Positions 6,740-12,341 of a stretch of 21,385 nucleotides of DNA are shown piece after piece. Position numbers and translations under genes: made by a program. How positions within the stretch are numbered: the stretch's first letter is position 1; each line of letters begins with the position of its first letter. Under the pieces are notes generated by a model, which worked only from the letters and a program-made list of their open reading frames with translations, made no database searches and was not told the DNA's origin. Origin of the DNA: Elusimicrobiota bacterium (GTDB taxonomy: Bacteria > Elusimicrobiota > Elusimicrobia > Elusimicrobiales > UBA9959); NCBI GenBank assembly GCA_003482905.1, contig DMXM01000017.1, positions 1 through 21,385 on the forward strand. Reading direction: 5' to 3'.

Positions 6740-7728
6740 AGTTTCATCGCCCACTTTTCAGCCAGCTCCAGTTCCCGCTTGCGCGAGGCGTAATTCTTCG
6801 GGGCCGGGCCGGTGTAGCTGAAAAGATACCAGTTTATGGTCTCCTCAAGCCACTTTGCCGACGGAGTGGGGGCCCAATCCAGCTCTTTTTCCGCCTTGGC
6901 GGTGTCCAGCACGAAATCCCCCCCCATGGAGAAGGGGGTGGCCTCGAAGTTAAACTCGTTCGCCTTGAGCCAGGCATAGTCCGGGTAAAGGACTTCGGCC
7001 TCTCTGTGCATCACCCTCGCGGAGACTTTAACAAAATCGTCCAGCGTAATGGGCGAGGAATCGCCGAAATTGTAGGCTTTGCCGTAAGGGTCGCGCGCAT
7101 AAGCCAGGGTTTCAAGGGCTTTGGCCATATCCTTTGAAAATATGAACTTGTTCCGGAACGCAAAGCCGGGCAGGAACAGGGGCCCGCCGTCGGCCAGGCG
7201 CAGCCAGTAGGAATAGGCGCGCAGGGTGGGGTCGTTAGGCCCTATCACCACGGGCGGCCTGGCGATGGACACCGGGAACTTCTGGTCCAGGAAAGCTTTC
7301 ATGTATTCTTTTTCGGCCGCGTATTTGCCAAGACCGTAGGCGTATTTCTCCTTCTGCTGGACCTTTAACGGCAATAACTCCGCCTGATTTTCGCGGAAAG
7401 GCGAGGAAGCCCCGTCCAGAACGGAATAAATAGAGGACGAAGAGGTATAAATATAAAGTCCCACGCGGCCGTTAAAAATATTTATGGCCTTGCGCGCGTC
7501 CTCCGCGTTGTAGCAGATATTGTCGATTATCACGTCCCAGGGCTCCACGGCCATACGGGAAAGGTCAATTTCCACGGTACGGTCGCCGCGGGTCTGCCTT
7601 ATGTCCAGGGGCAGGCCGTCTACCGGGGCGCGGCGTGAGAAAACGGTAACCTCGCTGCCGGCTTTTGAAAGCCGTATAGCGGTTTCTTTGCCGAAAAAGC
7701 TTGTGCCGCCCAATATAAGGATTTTCAT
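6736..7728 (-). CDS. NAD(P)-dependent epimerase/dehydratase, extended SDR family
   Basis: The 330-residue protein opens with a Rossmann beta-alpha-beta unit whose GGTSFFG (7-13) binds the dinucleotide. Downstream are IIDNICY, a Ser run (96-99, SSSS) and Y131-G-L-G-K135, the catalytic Y-x-x-x-K. A sugar/substrate part includes RPPVVIGP and FNFGDSSPITLDDF. The family oxidises or isomerises nucleotide sugars or related compounds, but the substrate cannot be named. It is the first gene of the operon with KdsC, so a role in envelope carbohydrate is likely. The ATG at 7728 has GGAAAAAT upstream and a promoter at about 7751-7791 on the same strand. The length is normal for the family. Confidence 0.87.
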   Translation of the reverse strand: MKILILGGTSFFGKETAIRLSKAGSEVTVFSRRAPVDGLPLDIRQTRGDRTVEIDLSRMAVEPWDVIIDNICYNAEDARKAINIFNGRVGLYIYTSSSSIYSVLDGASSPFRENQAELLPLKVQQKEKYAYGLGKYAAEKEYMKAFLDQKFPVSIARPPVVIGPNDPTLRAYSYWLRLADGGPLFLPGFAFRNKFIFSKDMAKALETLAYARDPYGKAYNFGDSSPITLDDFVKVSARVMHREAEVLYPDYAWLKANEFNFEATPFSMGGDFVLDTAKAEKELDWAPTPSAKWLEETINWYLFSYTGPAPKNYASRKRELELAEKWAMKL

Positions 7729-7750
7729 ATTTTTCCGTTCAACTCCCCCT

Positions 7751-7783
7751 ATAGTATATAAATTTTTACGCGGCGGGTCAGGC
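7751..7783 (-). promoter_or_regulatory. Promoter of the epimerase-kdsC-ccdA operon
   Basis: On the minus strand CTGACC, 17 bases, TATACT is found in the AT-rich stretch just upstream of the epimerase start. The -10 is strong, the -35 matches four of six positions. Transcription would start about 15-20 bases before the ATG at 7728. Confidence 0.5.
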
Positions 7784-7800
7784 CGGGCTGGGATACTTTT

Positions 7801-7930
7801 GGGCGACCGCTTCTTTTGTTCGTTCTGTCTTTATATGCCGCGCAGCCATCTGGTTAACCTGTGTTAACCGCCAATAACGGTCGCCCTGTTTTTGTCTTTT
7901 TATCACGCAAGTCGGCGAATAACGAACAAA
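7801..7930. repeat. Two interleaved inverted repeats
   Basis: GGGCGACCG (7801-7809) is matched by CGGTCGCCC (7878-7886), and TTTGTTCGTT (7815-7824) is matched by AACGAACAAA (7921-7930). The order A-B-A'-B' is interleaved and not nested. Together with the GTTAAC boxes it fills most of the 255-base gap between the epimerase and the HTH gene, where no protein gene was found. Confidence 0.5.
7850..7868. promoter_or_regulatory. Paired GTTAAC operator candidate, distal copy
   Basis: CTGGTTAAC at 7850-7858, a CTGT spacer (7859-7862 reading C-T-G-T) and a second GTTAAC at 7863-7868. The two palindromic hexamers repeat every 10 bp, one helical turn. An identical layout occurs at 7953-7971. It lies about 70 bp upstream of the epimerase promoter. 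Confidence 0.6.
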
Positions 7931-7944
7931 CCGTAAAGTGGCTG

Positions 7945-7973
7945 TTTACAAACTGGTTAACATAAGTTAACAT
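7945..7973 (+). promoter_or_regulatory. Promoter and proximal GTTAAC operator of the HTH gene
   Basis: TTTACA (7945-7950), 17 bases, TAACAT (7968-7973) could be the promoter. The paired boxes GTTAAC at 7956-7961 and 7966-7971, preceded by CTG as in the distal copy, lie in the spacer and on the -10. Bound protein would block RNA polymerase, so autorepression by the HTH protein is likely. Confidence 0.55.
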
Positions 7974-7983
7974 TAGATGGCAA

Positions 7984-8244
7984 ATGGAGCGGGAATATTT
8001 TTCAATTCCGGAAGCGGCGGCGATGCTTGGCATAAGCCGCATAGCCGTTTTCAAAAGAGTGAAAAAAGGCCAGCTAAAAGCCCTGCGCTTCGGGCGCAAC
8101 TGGGCGGTGCCGGCCTCAGCGCTAAAAACAACCCCGCCCCCCTCCACCGTCCACCCCGGTCCGCCACCCCCCCCACAAAAGAACGAGGCGCCGAGGCAAC
8201 GGCCATCCTCCGACGACGAAATGAACTCAATGGGCTGGGACTGA
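7984..8244 (+). CDS. Excisionase-type helix-turn-helix DNA-binding protein
   Basis: The 86-residue protein has an N-terminal winged HTH of the MerR/excisionase (HTH_17) type at residues 5-47. FSIPEAAAMLGISRIAVFKR contains the HTH, and KGQLKALRFGRNWAVPASAL the wing. The C-terminal half is a flexible Pro-rich and acidic tail with a run of eight C (8167-8174) in its coding sequence. Such proteins act as small regulators or as excision factors; no integrase is nearby, so regulation is favoured. There is no ribosome site before the ATG at 7984, and transcription would start only a few bases upstream. The reading frame starting at 7977 gives no domain and is rejected. Confidence 0.75.
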   Translation: MEREYFSIPEAAAMLGISRIAVFKRVKKGQLKALRFGRNWAVPASALKTTPPPSTVHPGPPPPPQKNEAPRQRPSSDDEMNSMGWD

Positions 8245-8250
8245 CCCCCA

Positions 8251-8268
8251 GCCGACAGCGGCGCTTTT
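8251..8268 (+). terminator. Short hairpin with T-run after the HTH gene
   Basis: GCCG (8251-8254), loop ACAG, CGGC (8259-8262) is followed by GC and TTTT. The stem has only four pairs, so it would be a weak terminator. Its tail reads TTTTGCTAT, as at two other terminators in this region. Confidence 0.35.
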
Positions 8269-8304
8269 GCTATACCGGCCCTTTATATATATAATTGGGC
8301 CATG
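8267..8304 (+). promoter_or_regulatory. Promoter of the SPFH gene, leaderless candidate
   Basis: A perfect TATAAT (8290-8295) is preceded 17 bases upstream by TTGCTA (8267-8272), a four-of-six -35. The expected start of transcription, about seven bases after the -10, coincides with the ATG at 8302. Confidence 0.6.
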
Positions 8305-9168
8305 GATAATTCTTTCTTAGAGGACCTTAAAGAGGTCCTGGGCGAATTTAAAAATCAGAATGGAGGCAAAATGGAAAAAGACTTCTCAGGGAAACTGTTT
8401 CTCCCCGTAATACTGGCCGTTGCGGCGGTAATAGCGTTGTCGGCGTTCTTTATAGTGTCCCCGGGCGAGGTAGCCATAAAGACCCGCCTTGGCACCATAG
8501 TGGACTCATACAGCGAGGGCCTGCACTTCAAACTGCCCTTCCTGGAGAGCGTAACAAGGTTCTCCATACAGATACAGCGCGCCAATATCAAGACGCAGGC
8601 CTTTTCCAAGGACCTGCAGACCATGAACGCGCACCTCGTCGTGAACCATCGCATACAAAAGGAGACCGCCATAAGTATTTTCCGCAACCTCGGCCCCAAT
8701 TATGTCGACAATATAGTGGACCCCGCGGTGCAGGAGGTTTTTAAGGCCATAGCCGCCCGCTACTCCGCGGAGCGGGTCATTTCGGAGCGCAACGAGCTGG
8801 TGTTGGAGATCAACAAAGAGGTAAAAGAACGGCTTACGCAGAAAGAGATCATCGTTACCGATATTTCCGTGGTCGACCTGGACTTTACCGAGCAGTTCCT
8901 CCGCGCCGTGGAGGACAAGCAGGTGGCCGACCAGCAGGCCCAGATGTCCGGGAAGCTCGTCGAGAAAGCCAAGCGCGACGCCGAACAGCAGATAGCCAAG
9001 TCCCGCGGCGAGGCCGAGGCACTGCGCATGCAGCGCGAGCAGGTCACCCCCGCCCTTATAGAACTGCGCAAGGTGGACGCCCAGCTCAAGGCCATAGAGA
9101 AGTGGAACGGGGTACTGCCCGGCTACGTCGGAGCCGGAGTGCCGTTCATCTCCATAGAAAAGAAATAA
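8302..9168 (+). CDS. SPFH/prohibitin-family membrane protein
   Basis: The 288-residue protein has one transmembrane helix (about 32-52), then an SPFH (band 7) domain (about 53-205: VSPGEVAIKTRLGTIVDSY, GLHFKLPFL, VVDLDFTEQFLRAVEDKQ). An Ala/Glu/Lys/Gln-rich coiled coil (about 205-260) follows and a short C-terminal end. Family members form large oligomeric membrane scaffolds and modulate proteases such as FtsH (HflK/HflC) or membrane organisation. No FtsH, HflK or NfeD gene lies beside it. The start is ambiguous: ATG 8302 lies at the predicted transcription start, but the in-frame ATG at 8371 has a strong GGAGG site, would remove 23 residues, and still keeps the transmembrane helix. Confidence 0.87.
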   Translation: MDNSFLEDLKEVLGEFKNQNGGKMEKDFSGKLFLPVILAVAAVIALSAFFIVSPGEVAIKTRLGTIVDSYSEGLHFKLPFLESVTRFSIQIQRANIKTQAFSKDLQTMNAHLVVNHRIQKETAISIFRNLGPNYVDNIVDPAVQEVFKAIAARYSAERVISERNELVLEINKEVKERLTQKEIIVTDISVVDLDFTEQFLRAVEDKQVADQQAQMSGKLVEKAKRDAEQQIAKSRGEAEALRMQREQVTPALIELRKVDAQLKAIEKWNGVLPGYVGAGVPFISIEKK

Positions 9169-9179
9169 CGCACCCCCCC

Positions 9180-9198
9180 TGGACAAGTCAAGTGTCCA
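9180..9198. other. Hairpin downstream of the SPFH gene
   Basis: TGGACA, loop AGTCAAG, TGTCCA forms a perfect 6-bp stem just after the stop codon. No T-run follows, so it is more likely an RNA 3'-end stabiliser or a protein site than a terminator. Confidence 0.35.
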
Positions 9199-9248
9199 AG
9201 GACCTCCGGCGCAATGGGGCAAAAAACTCCCCCCCGCCGGGCCCAAAG

Positions 9249-9273
9249 TCCCCCGCTTTCCGCGGGGGATTTT
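9249..9273 (+). terminator. Rho-independent terminator after the SPFH gene
   Basis: TCCCCCGC, loop TTTCC, GCGGGGGA (9249-9269) is followed by TTTT. The T-run merges with TGCTATGAT (9273-9281), which resembles an extended -10 element for the next gene. Confidence 0.8.
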
Positions 9274-9281
9274 GCTATGAT
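9273..9281 (+). promoter_or_regulatory. Extended -10 promoter of the Gly-rich peptide gene
   Basis: TGCTATGAT fits TGnTATAAT at all but one position and follows directly on the terminator stem. No -35 is visible, as expected for extended -10 promoters. The next ATG is at 9308 after GGAGG. Confidence 0.4.
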
Positions 9282-9307
9282 TAATCGACGGATCACGGGA
9301 GGAACTG

Positions 9308-9583
9308 ATGAAAAGACTTTCTACGGCGTTTCTGTTGTTGTTCATGGCCCTGGCTTACGGCGCCATGACGGGCGCGGACCTGCTCTGCGGCACGGCCTAC
9401 GCAAAATCCTCAAAGCCCAAGCCCGGCAGCAGCGGCCCGGACGATACGGACGATGATTCCGGCTCCGGCGGCGGCTCCGGCGGCGGCCCCGACGACACAG
9501 ATGACGGGGGCGGCGGCGGCGGTGGATCAGACTCCGGCGGCGGCTCAGGCCCTGATGGCTCCGGCGGCGGCGGCGATTTTTAA
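9308..9583 (+). CDS. Small exported Gly/Asp/Ser-rich protein
   Basis: The 91-residue product has a signal peptide (MKRLSTAFLLLFMALAYGAM..., about 1-32, cleavage near TAYA). The mature part is almost only Gly, Asp, Ser and Pro, with GPDDTDD repeated twice (about 43-49 and 60-66) between poly-Gly/Ser blocks. The acidic repeats could bind calcium or simply form a flexible linker, but no EF-hand or RTX nonapeptide consensus is present. The ATG at 9308 has GGAGG six bases upstream and the gene has its own terminator, which supports its being real in spite of the low complexity. It is monocistronic. Function is unknown. Confidence 0.65.
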   Translation: MKRLSTAFLLLFMALAYGAMTGADLLCGTAYAKSSKPKPGSSGPDDTDDDSGSGGGSGGGPDDTDDGGGGGGGSDSGGGSGPDGSGGGGDF

Positions 9584-9604
9584 TATTGCCAAAAAAACAC
9601 AATG

Positions 9605-9633
9605 AAAGGCCCAGGCTTAACCCTGGGCCTTTT
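9605..9633 (+). terminator. Rho-independent terminator
   Basis: AAAGGCCCAGG, loop CTTAAC, CCTGGGCCTTT is a perfect 11-bp stem ending in the run TTTT. It closes the Gly/Asp-rich peptide gene. Confidence 0.9.
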
Positions 9634-9666
9634 GCTATCCCCCCCCGGATGGCAGCGCCATATGGC

Positions 9667-9695
9667 TTGATATTGTTGCAATACTGTAGTATCAT
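9667..9695 (+). promoter_or_regulatory. Promoter of the DUF2089 gene
   Basis: TTGATA (9667-9672), 17 bases, TATCAT (9690-9695) is a good promoter in a strongly AT-rich patch. The dyad ATACT-GT-AGTAT (9681-9692) overlaps the -10. Confidence 0.65.
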
Positions 9696-9723
9696 ATAAA
9701 TATTGTTATTAACATCATTAAGG

Positions 9724-9739
9724 ATATTATTAATAATAT
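9724..9739. promoter_or_regulatory. Perfect 16-bp palindrome over the start codon
   Basis: ATATTATTAATAATAT is fully self-complementary and includes the first two bases of the ATG at 9738. It is a candidate binding site for the encoded HTH protein or could form a hairpin that hides the start. Confidence 0.5.
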
Positions 9740-10106
9740 GAATATTCCAAACAAATGCCCATCGTGCAGCAGTCATTTAATAGTAACCGACCTCTGCTGC
9801 GCCGGATGCAAGACAACCATAAAAGGAAAGTTCGATCTTCCCAATTTCGCAGCCCTGAACCAGGAGGAGGGGAATTTCCTGCGGGTTTTTTTGGCCGCCA
9901 GGGGGAACATCAAGGAAGTTGAGCGCAGACTGGATATTTCCTACCCAACAGTAAAGGGGAAGCTGGAGTCACTATTAAACCGGCTTGGGCTGGGCAATCT
10001 GCAGGCCGAGATGAAAAGGCGCCGGCAGGAAATAGTCGAACGCCTGGAGAGGGGGGAAATAACCGCCCAGGAAGCGGTGGTCCTGATTAGAAAAATAAAA
10101 GAATAA
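9738..10106 (+). CDS. DUF2089-family zinc-ribbon/HTH regulator
   Basis: The 122-residue product starts with a zinc ribbon (C7-x-x-C10 and C21-x-x-C24; CPSC, CAGC). A sigma70-region-4-like helix-turn-helix follows (about 45-82, NIKEVERRLDISYPTVKGKLESLLNRLG). A short C-terminal helical motif (about 98-122, ERGEITAQEAVVLIRKIKE) resembles SHOCT-type oligomerisation segments. This order matches proteins annotated as DUF2089, thought to be transcription regulators, often autoregulated. The ribosome site AAGGA (9720-9724) is 13 bases before the ATG, somewhat far, and is partly inside the palindrome at 9724-9739. The gene stands alone between a terminator and the parS region. Confidence 0.85.
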   Translation: MNIPNKCPSCSSHLIVTDLCCAGCKTTIKGKFDLPNFAALNQEEGNFLRVFLAARGNIKEVERRLDISYPTVKGKLESLLNRLGLGNLQAEMKRRRQEIVERLERGEITAQEAVVLIRKIKE

Positions 10107-10206
10107 GTCCTCGCCAGCCAATTGGCAATGCCGGACACAGACAGCCACAGAACAGACAAACAGCGCTCAGCCACAAAGCCCGCCGCCCACCACACAGTCA
10201 ATAATA

Positions 10207-10222
10207 GTTTTCACGTGAAAAC
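10207..10222. other. parS: parS-like centromere site 1
   Basis: GTTTTCACGTGAAAAC is a perfect palindrome with the CACGTG core of bacterial parS. The usual TGTTTCACGTGAAACA has G four bases from the core; here G is one base further out. ParB is expected to bind here. Confidence 0.75.
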
Positions 10223-10307
10223 ATCCGCCCGCAAAACACCATGAAGACGTTTTTGCCCCCAGGTCAGCGCCTCGGGGAAACATTTCACAGCCACAACATC
10301 CACTGAT

Positions 10308-10323
10308 GTTTTCACGTGAAAAC
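10308..10323. other. parS: parS-like centromere site 2
   Basis: Identical 16-bp palindrome, extended to TGTTTTCACGTGAAAACA (10307-10324). It is 101 bases downstream of site 1. Confidence 0.75.
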
Positions 10324-10428
10324 ATTATTTGCCGGACAGCAGGGACATACGCAGAAAGGGAAGGCAACCACCACCCAACCACAATAACTGGTGCGGAACT
10401 GCTGGCAGGGGGGGGTGACACCAAACAC

Positions 10429-10457
10429 TTGACTTGACCGGCTTAAATCTATAGAAT
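10429..10457 (+). promoter_or_regulatory. parA promoter
   Basis: TTGACT (10429-10434), 17 bases, TAGAAT (10452-10457) gives a good sigma70-like promoter. Transcription would begin near 10464, so parS site 3 lies in the leader, and ParB bound there could repress its own operon. Confidence 0.6.
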
Positions 10458-10482
10458 TAAATAAACAATGTTCTTGGCGGAT

Positions 10483-10498
10483 GTTTTCACGTGAAAAC
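10483..10498. other. parS: parS-like centromere site 3
   Basis: A third identical GTTTTCACGTGAAAAC copy, 175 bases from site 2 and 47 bases before the parA start codon, downstream of the parA promoter. Confidence 0.75.
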
Positions 10499-10545
10499 TA
10501 AATCCTACAATTAATGCACCTCAATGTGGGATTACTGGAGCTTAT

Positions 10546-11385
10546 ATGGCTGAAATAGTGGCGATAGCTAATCAGAAGGGCGGGGTAGGCAAGACCACCA
10601 CATCCATTAACCTGGCCGTGGCGCTGGCCGCCTTCGACTACGAGACGCTCCTCATAGACTTCGACCCGCAAAGCAACGCCACCTCCGGACTGGGAGTGGA
10701 CATAACCAAGAACAACAAGAACATTTACGACGTACTTTGCGGCAAAGCGCCCATAGAGTCCGCCATCCACCAGACTTCCGTGGAGTGGCTGGACATAGTC
10801 CCCACCAGCCATAATCTGGCCGGCGCGGAGATAGAGTTAGTTAGCGAATTCTCACGCGAATCGGTGCTCAAGCGCTCCCTGGCCAAGATAGGGGACATGT
10901 ACAAATTCATTATCATAGACTGCCCGCCCTCCCTGGGCCTGCTGACGGTCAACGCGCTCAATTCTTCCAATTCGGTCATCACCCCGGTGCAGTGCGAGTT
11001 CTACGCGATGGAAGGGCTTGCCTACTTTATGAACACGGTCGAGAAGATACGCCAGGCCCTTAACCCCGGCCTGAAAATAGACGGCGGGGTCATCACTATG
11101 TACGATTCCCGCATAAACCTGGCCAACCAGGTCAGGGGGGAGATTGGCAAGTATTACGGAGATAGATTATATAAGACCGTTATCCCGCGCAATGTGCGTC
11201 TTGCGGAGGCCCCCAGCTTCGGCCAGTCTATTTTCGTATACGACCCCAGCTCCCGCGGAGCGCTGGCATATAAGGAACTGGCCCTGGAATTCCTTTCCAG
11301 GCGCGGCGTGGACATTTCGGCCTATAAAAACTCGGACCTCTACGTAAACGAAGAAGCCGAGCTGGAATACGACCTCGGCGGCTGA
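10546..11385 (+). CDS. parA: Chromosome-partitioning ATPase ParA/Soj
   Basis: ParA binds DNA non-specifically as an ATP dimer, and its ATPase is triggered by ParB, which segregates replicated origins. The 279-residue protein has the deviant Walker A KGGVGKTTT (11-19), the switch LIDFDPQSNATSGLG (36-50, with D38/D40) and IIIDCPPSLG (Walker B-like, 122-131). It lacks an N-terminal HTH, so it is the short chromosomal/Soj type and not the plasmid P1 type. The C-terminal 20 residues form an acidic tail (NEEAELEYDLGG) beyond the usual end near 255-260. GGAG before the ATG at 10546 is the ribosome site. It is followed by parB after a large hairpin. Confidence 0.95.
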   Translation: MAEIVAIANQKGGVGKTTTSINLAVALAAFDYETLLIDFDPQSNATSGLGVDITKNNKNIYDVLCGKAPIESAIHQTSVEWLDIVPTSHNLAGAEIELVSEFSRESVLKRSLAKIGDMYKFIIIDCPPSLGLLTVNALNSSNSVITPVQCEFYAMEGLAYFMNTVEKIRQALNPGLKIDGGVITMYDSRINLANQVRGEIGKYYGDRLYKTVIPRNVRLAEAPSFGQSIFVYDPSSRGALAYKELALEFLSRRGVDISAYKNSDLYVNEEAELEYDLGG

Positions 11386-11434
11386 CTCTATCAAGGCCCG
11401 GCCTCCTATTGAGGCCGGGCCTTGATAGAGACTT
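11386..11434 (+). terminator. 20-bp perfect hairpin between parA and parB
   Basis: The arm at 11386-11405 (CTCTATCAAGG...CCTC) is exactly complementary to 11411-11430, with a 5-base loop CTATT, starting at the base after the parA stop. ACTTTT follows, a weak U-tract. It may partly terminate, so lowering parB relative to parA, or protect the parA mRNA 3' end. parB then has its own strong ribosome site. Confidence 0.65.
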
Positions 11435-11459
11435 TTAGAGATTTAAGGAGATAATATAT

Positions 11460-12329
11460 ATGAGAAAGGCTTTAGGCAGGGGGATAGATTCCCTTATAAC
11501 GAAGGTTAACAATAACGATATTTCCGGGGACATGGTGCAGAAGATACCGGTGGGCAAGATACGGCCCAACCGCTATCAGCCCAGGCGGAATTTTGACGAG
11601 GCCGCGCTGGCCGAGCTGTCCGAGTCCATCAAGGAGCGGGGGCTGCTGCAGCCTATCTCCGTATGGAAGGACCACGGAGAAGAACATTATGAGCTGATAG
11701 CCGGGGAGCGCCGCCTGCGCGCCTCAAGGCTGGCCGGCCTGGCCGAGATAGACGCCATAGTAAAGAAAGACCTGGATGACGAACAGAAACTGGGGCTCTC
11801 CCTGATAGAGAACATCCAGCGCGAAGATCTGAACGCCGTGGATACCGCCCTGGCCTACCGGCAGCTTATGCAGAATTTCGGCGTGTCCCAGGCCGACATA
11901 GCCAAACGCGTGGGCAAGAGCCGCGCGGCCGTCTCCAACACCCTGCGCCTGCTGGAACTGGACGAGGATATTCGCCAGGGGATACAGGGCGGCGCCATAA
12001 CCGAGGGCCACGCGCGCGCCCTTATTTCCATTCCAGACTCGGCCAAACGCCGCGAGGCCTTCCAGCGCATAGTCGCCGAAAGGCTTTCGGTGCGCGATAT
12101 CGAGAATTTTGCCCAGGGCTTCCATGCCCAGCGGCCCCATGCCGCCCGCGCGCCGCGCGCCGGGTCCCGCAAAACCCCGGAGGCGCTGGAACTGGAGTCT
12201 TCCCTCGAGAAAACCCTGGGGACCAAGGTGGAGATCTGTCCCGGACCCGGGCCGCAGAATGGTAAAATTGTGATACATTATTTCTCTCTTGACGATCTGG
12301 ACAGGGTAACACGAATTTTAAGAAAGTAG
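11460..12329 (+). CDS. parB: Chromosome-partitioning protein ParB (CTP-dependent clamp)
   Basis: ParB loads at parS, closes as a CTP-bound clamp and spreads along DNA, and stimulates ParA. The 289-residue protein has the start typical of the family (RKALGRGIDSLI) with a basic N-terminal ParA-contact peptide, IRPNRYQPRRNF (34-45), CTP-binding motifs GERRLRAS (82-89) and ENIQRED (117-123), and an HTH at about 142-165 (VSQADIAKRVGKSRAAVSNTLRLL). GHARALIS (183-190) ends the DNA-binding domain. A linker and dimerisation domain (about 240-289) follow. AAGGAG precedes the ATG at 11460. The next gene begins 12 bases after its stop, so transcription may continue into it. Confidence 0.95.
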   Translation: MRKALGRGIDSLITKVNNNDISGDMVQKIPVGKIRPNRYQPRRNFDEAALAELSESIKERGLLQPISVWKDHGEEHYELIAGERRLRASRLAGLAEIDAIVKKDLDDEQKLGLSLIENIQREDLNAVDTALAYRQLMQNFGVSQADIAKRVGKSRAAVSNTLRLLELDEDIRQGIQGGAITEGHARALISIPDSAKRREAFQRIVAERLSVRDIENFAQGFHAQRPHAARAPRAGSRKTPEALELESSLEKTLGTKVEICPGPGPQNGKIVIHYFSLDDLDRVTRILRK

Positions 12330-12341
12330 CACAAGGCAAGA

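Larger units (their letters stand above)
10107..10545. other. Intergenic parS region upstream of parA
   Basis: This 439-base gap contains no credible protein gene. It has three copies of a 16-bp palindrome (listed separately), a C/A-rich plus strand in which CAGCCACA recurs (about 10141, 10169 and 10289), an 8-base G run (10408-10415) and the parA promoter. No cluster of DnaA boxes was seen, so there is no evidence for the replication origin itself. Confidence 0.7.

Noticed and set aside
7977..8294. 105-residue frame overlapping the HTH gene
   Set aside because: No domain; the frame starting at 7984 gives a clear HTH_17 domain.
8506..9345. Long minus-strand frame opposite the SPFH gene
   Set aside because: Composition is that of an antisense shadow, and the plus strand encodes a full SPFH protein.
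10207..10498. Repeats taken as a CRISPR array or plasmid iterons
   Set aside because: Only three palindromes with unequal spacing (101 and 175 bases), matching parS sites beside parA.
10107..10545. Replication origin
   Set aside because: No DnaA-box cluster or AT-rich unwinding element with DnaA boxes was seen; parS only suggests an origin is not far.
11724..12278. 184-residue minus-strand frame opposite parB
   Set aside because: Antisense shadow of a well-supported parB.
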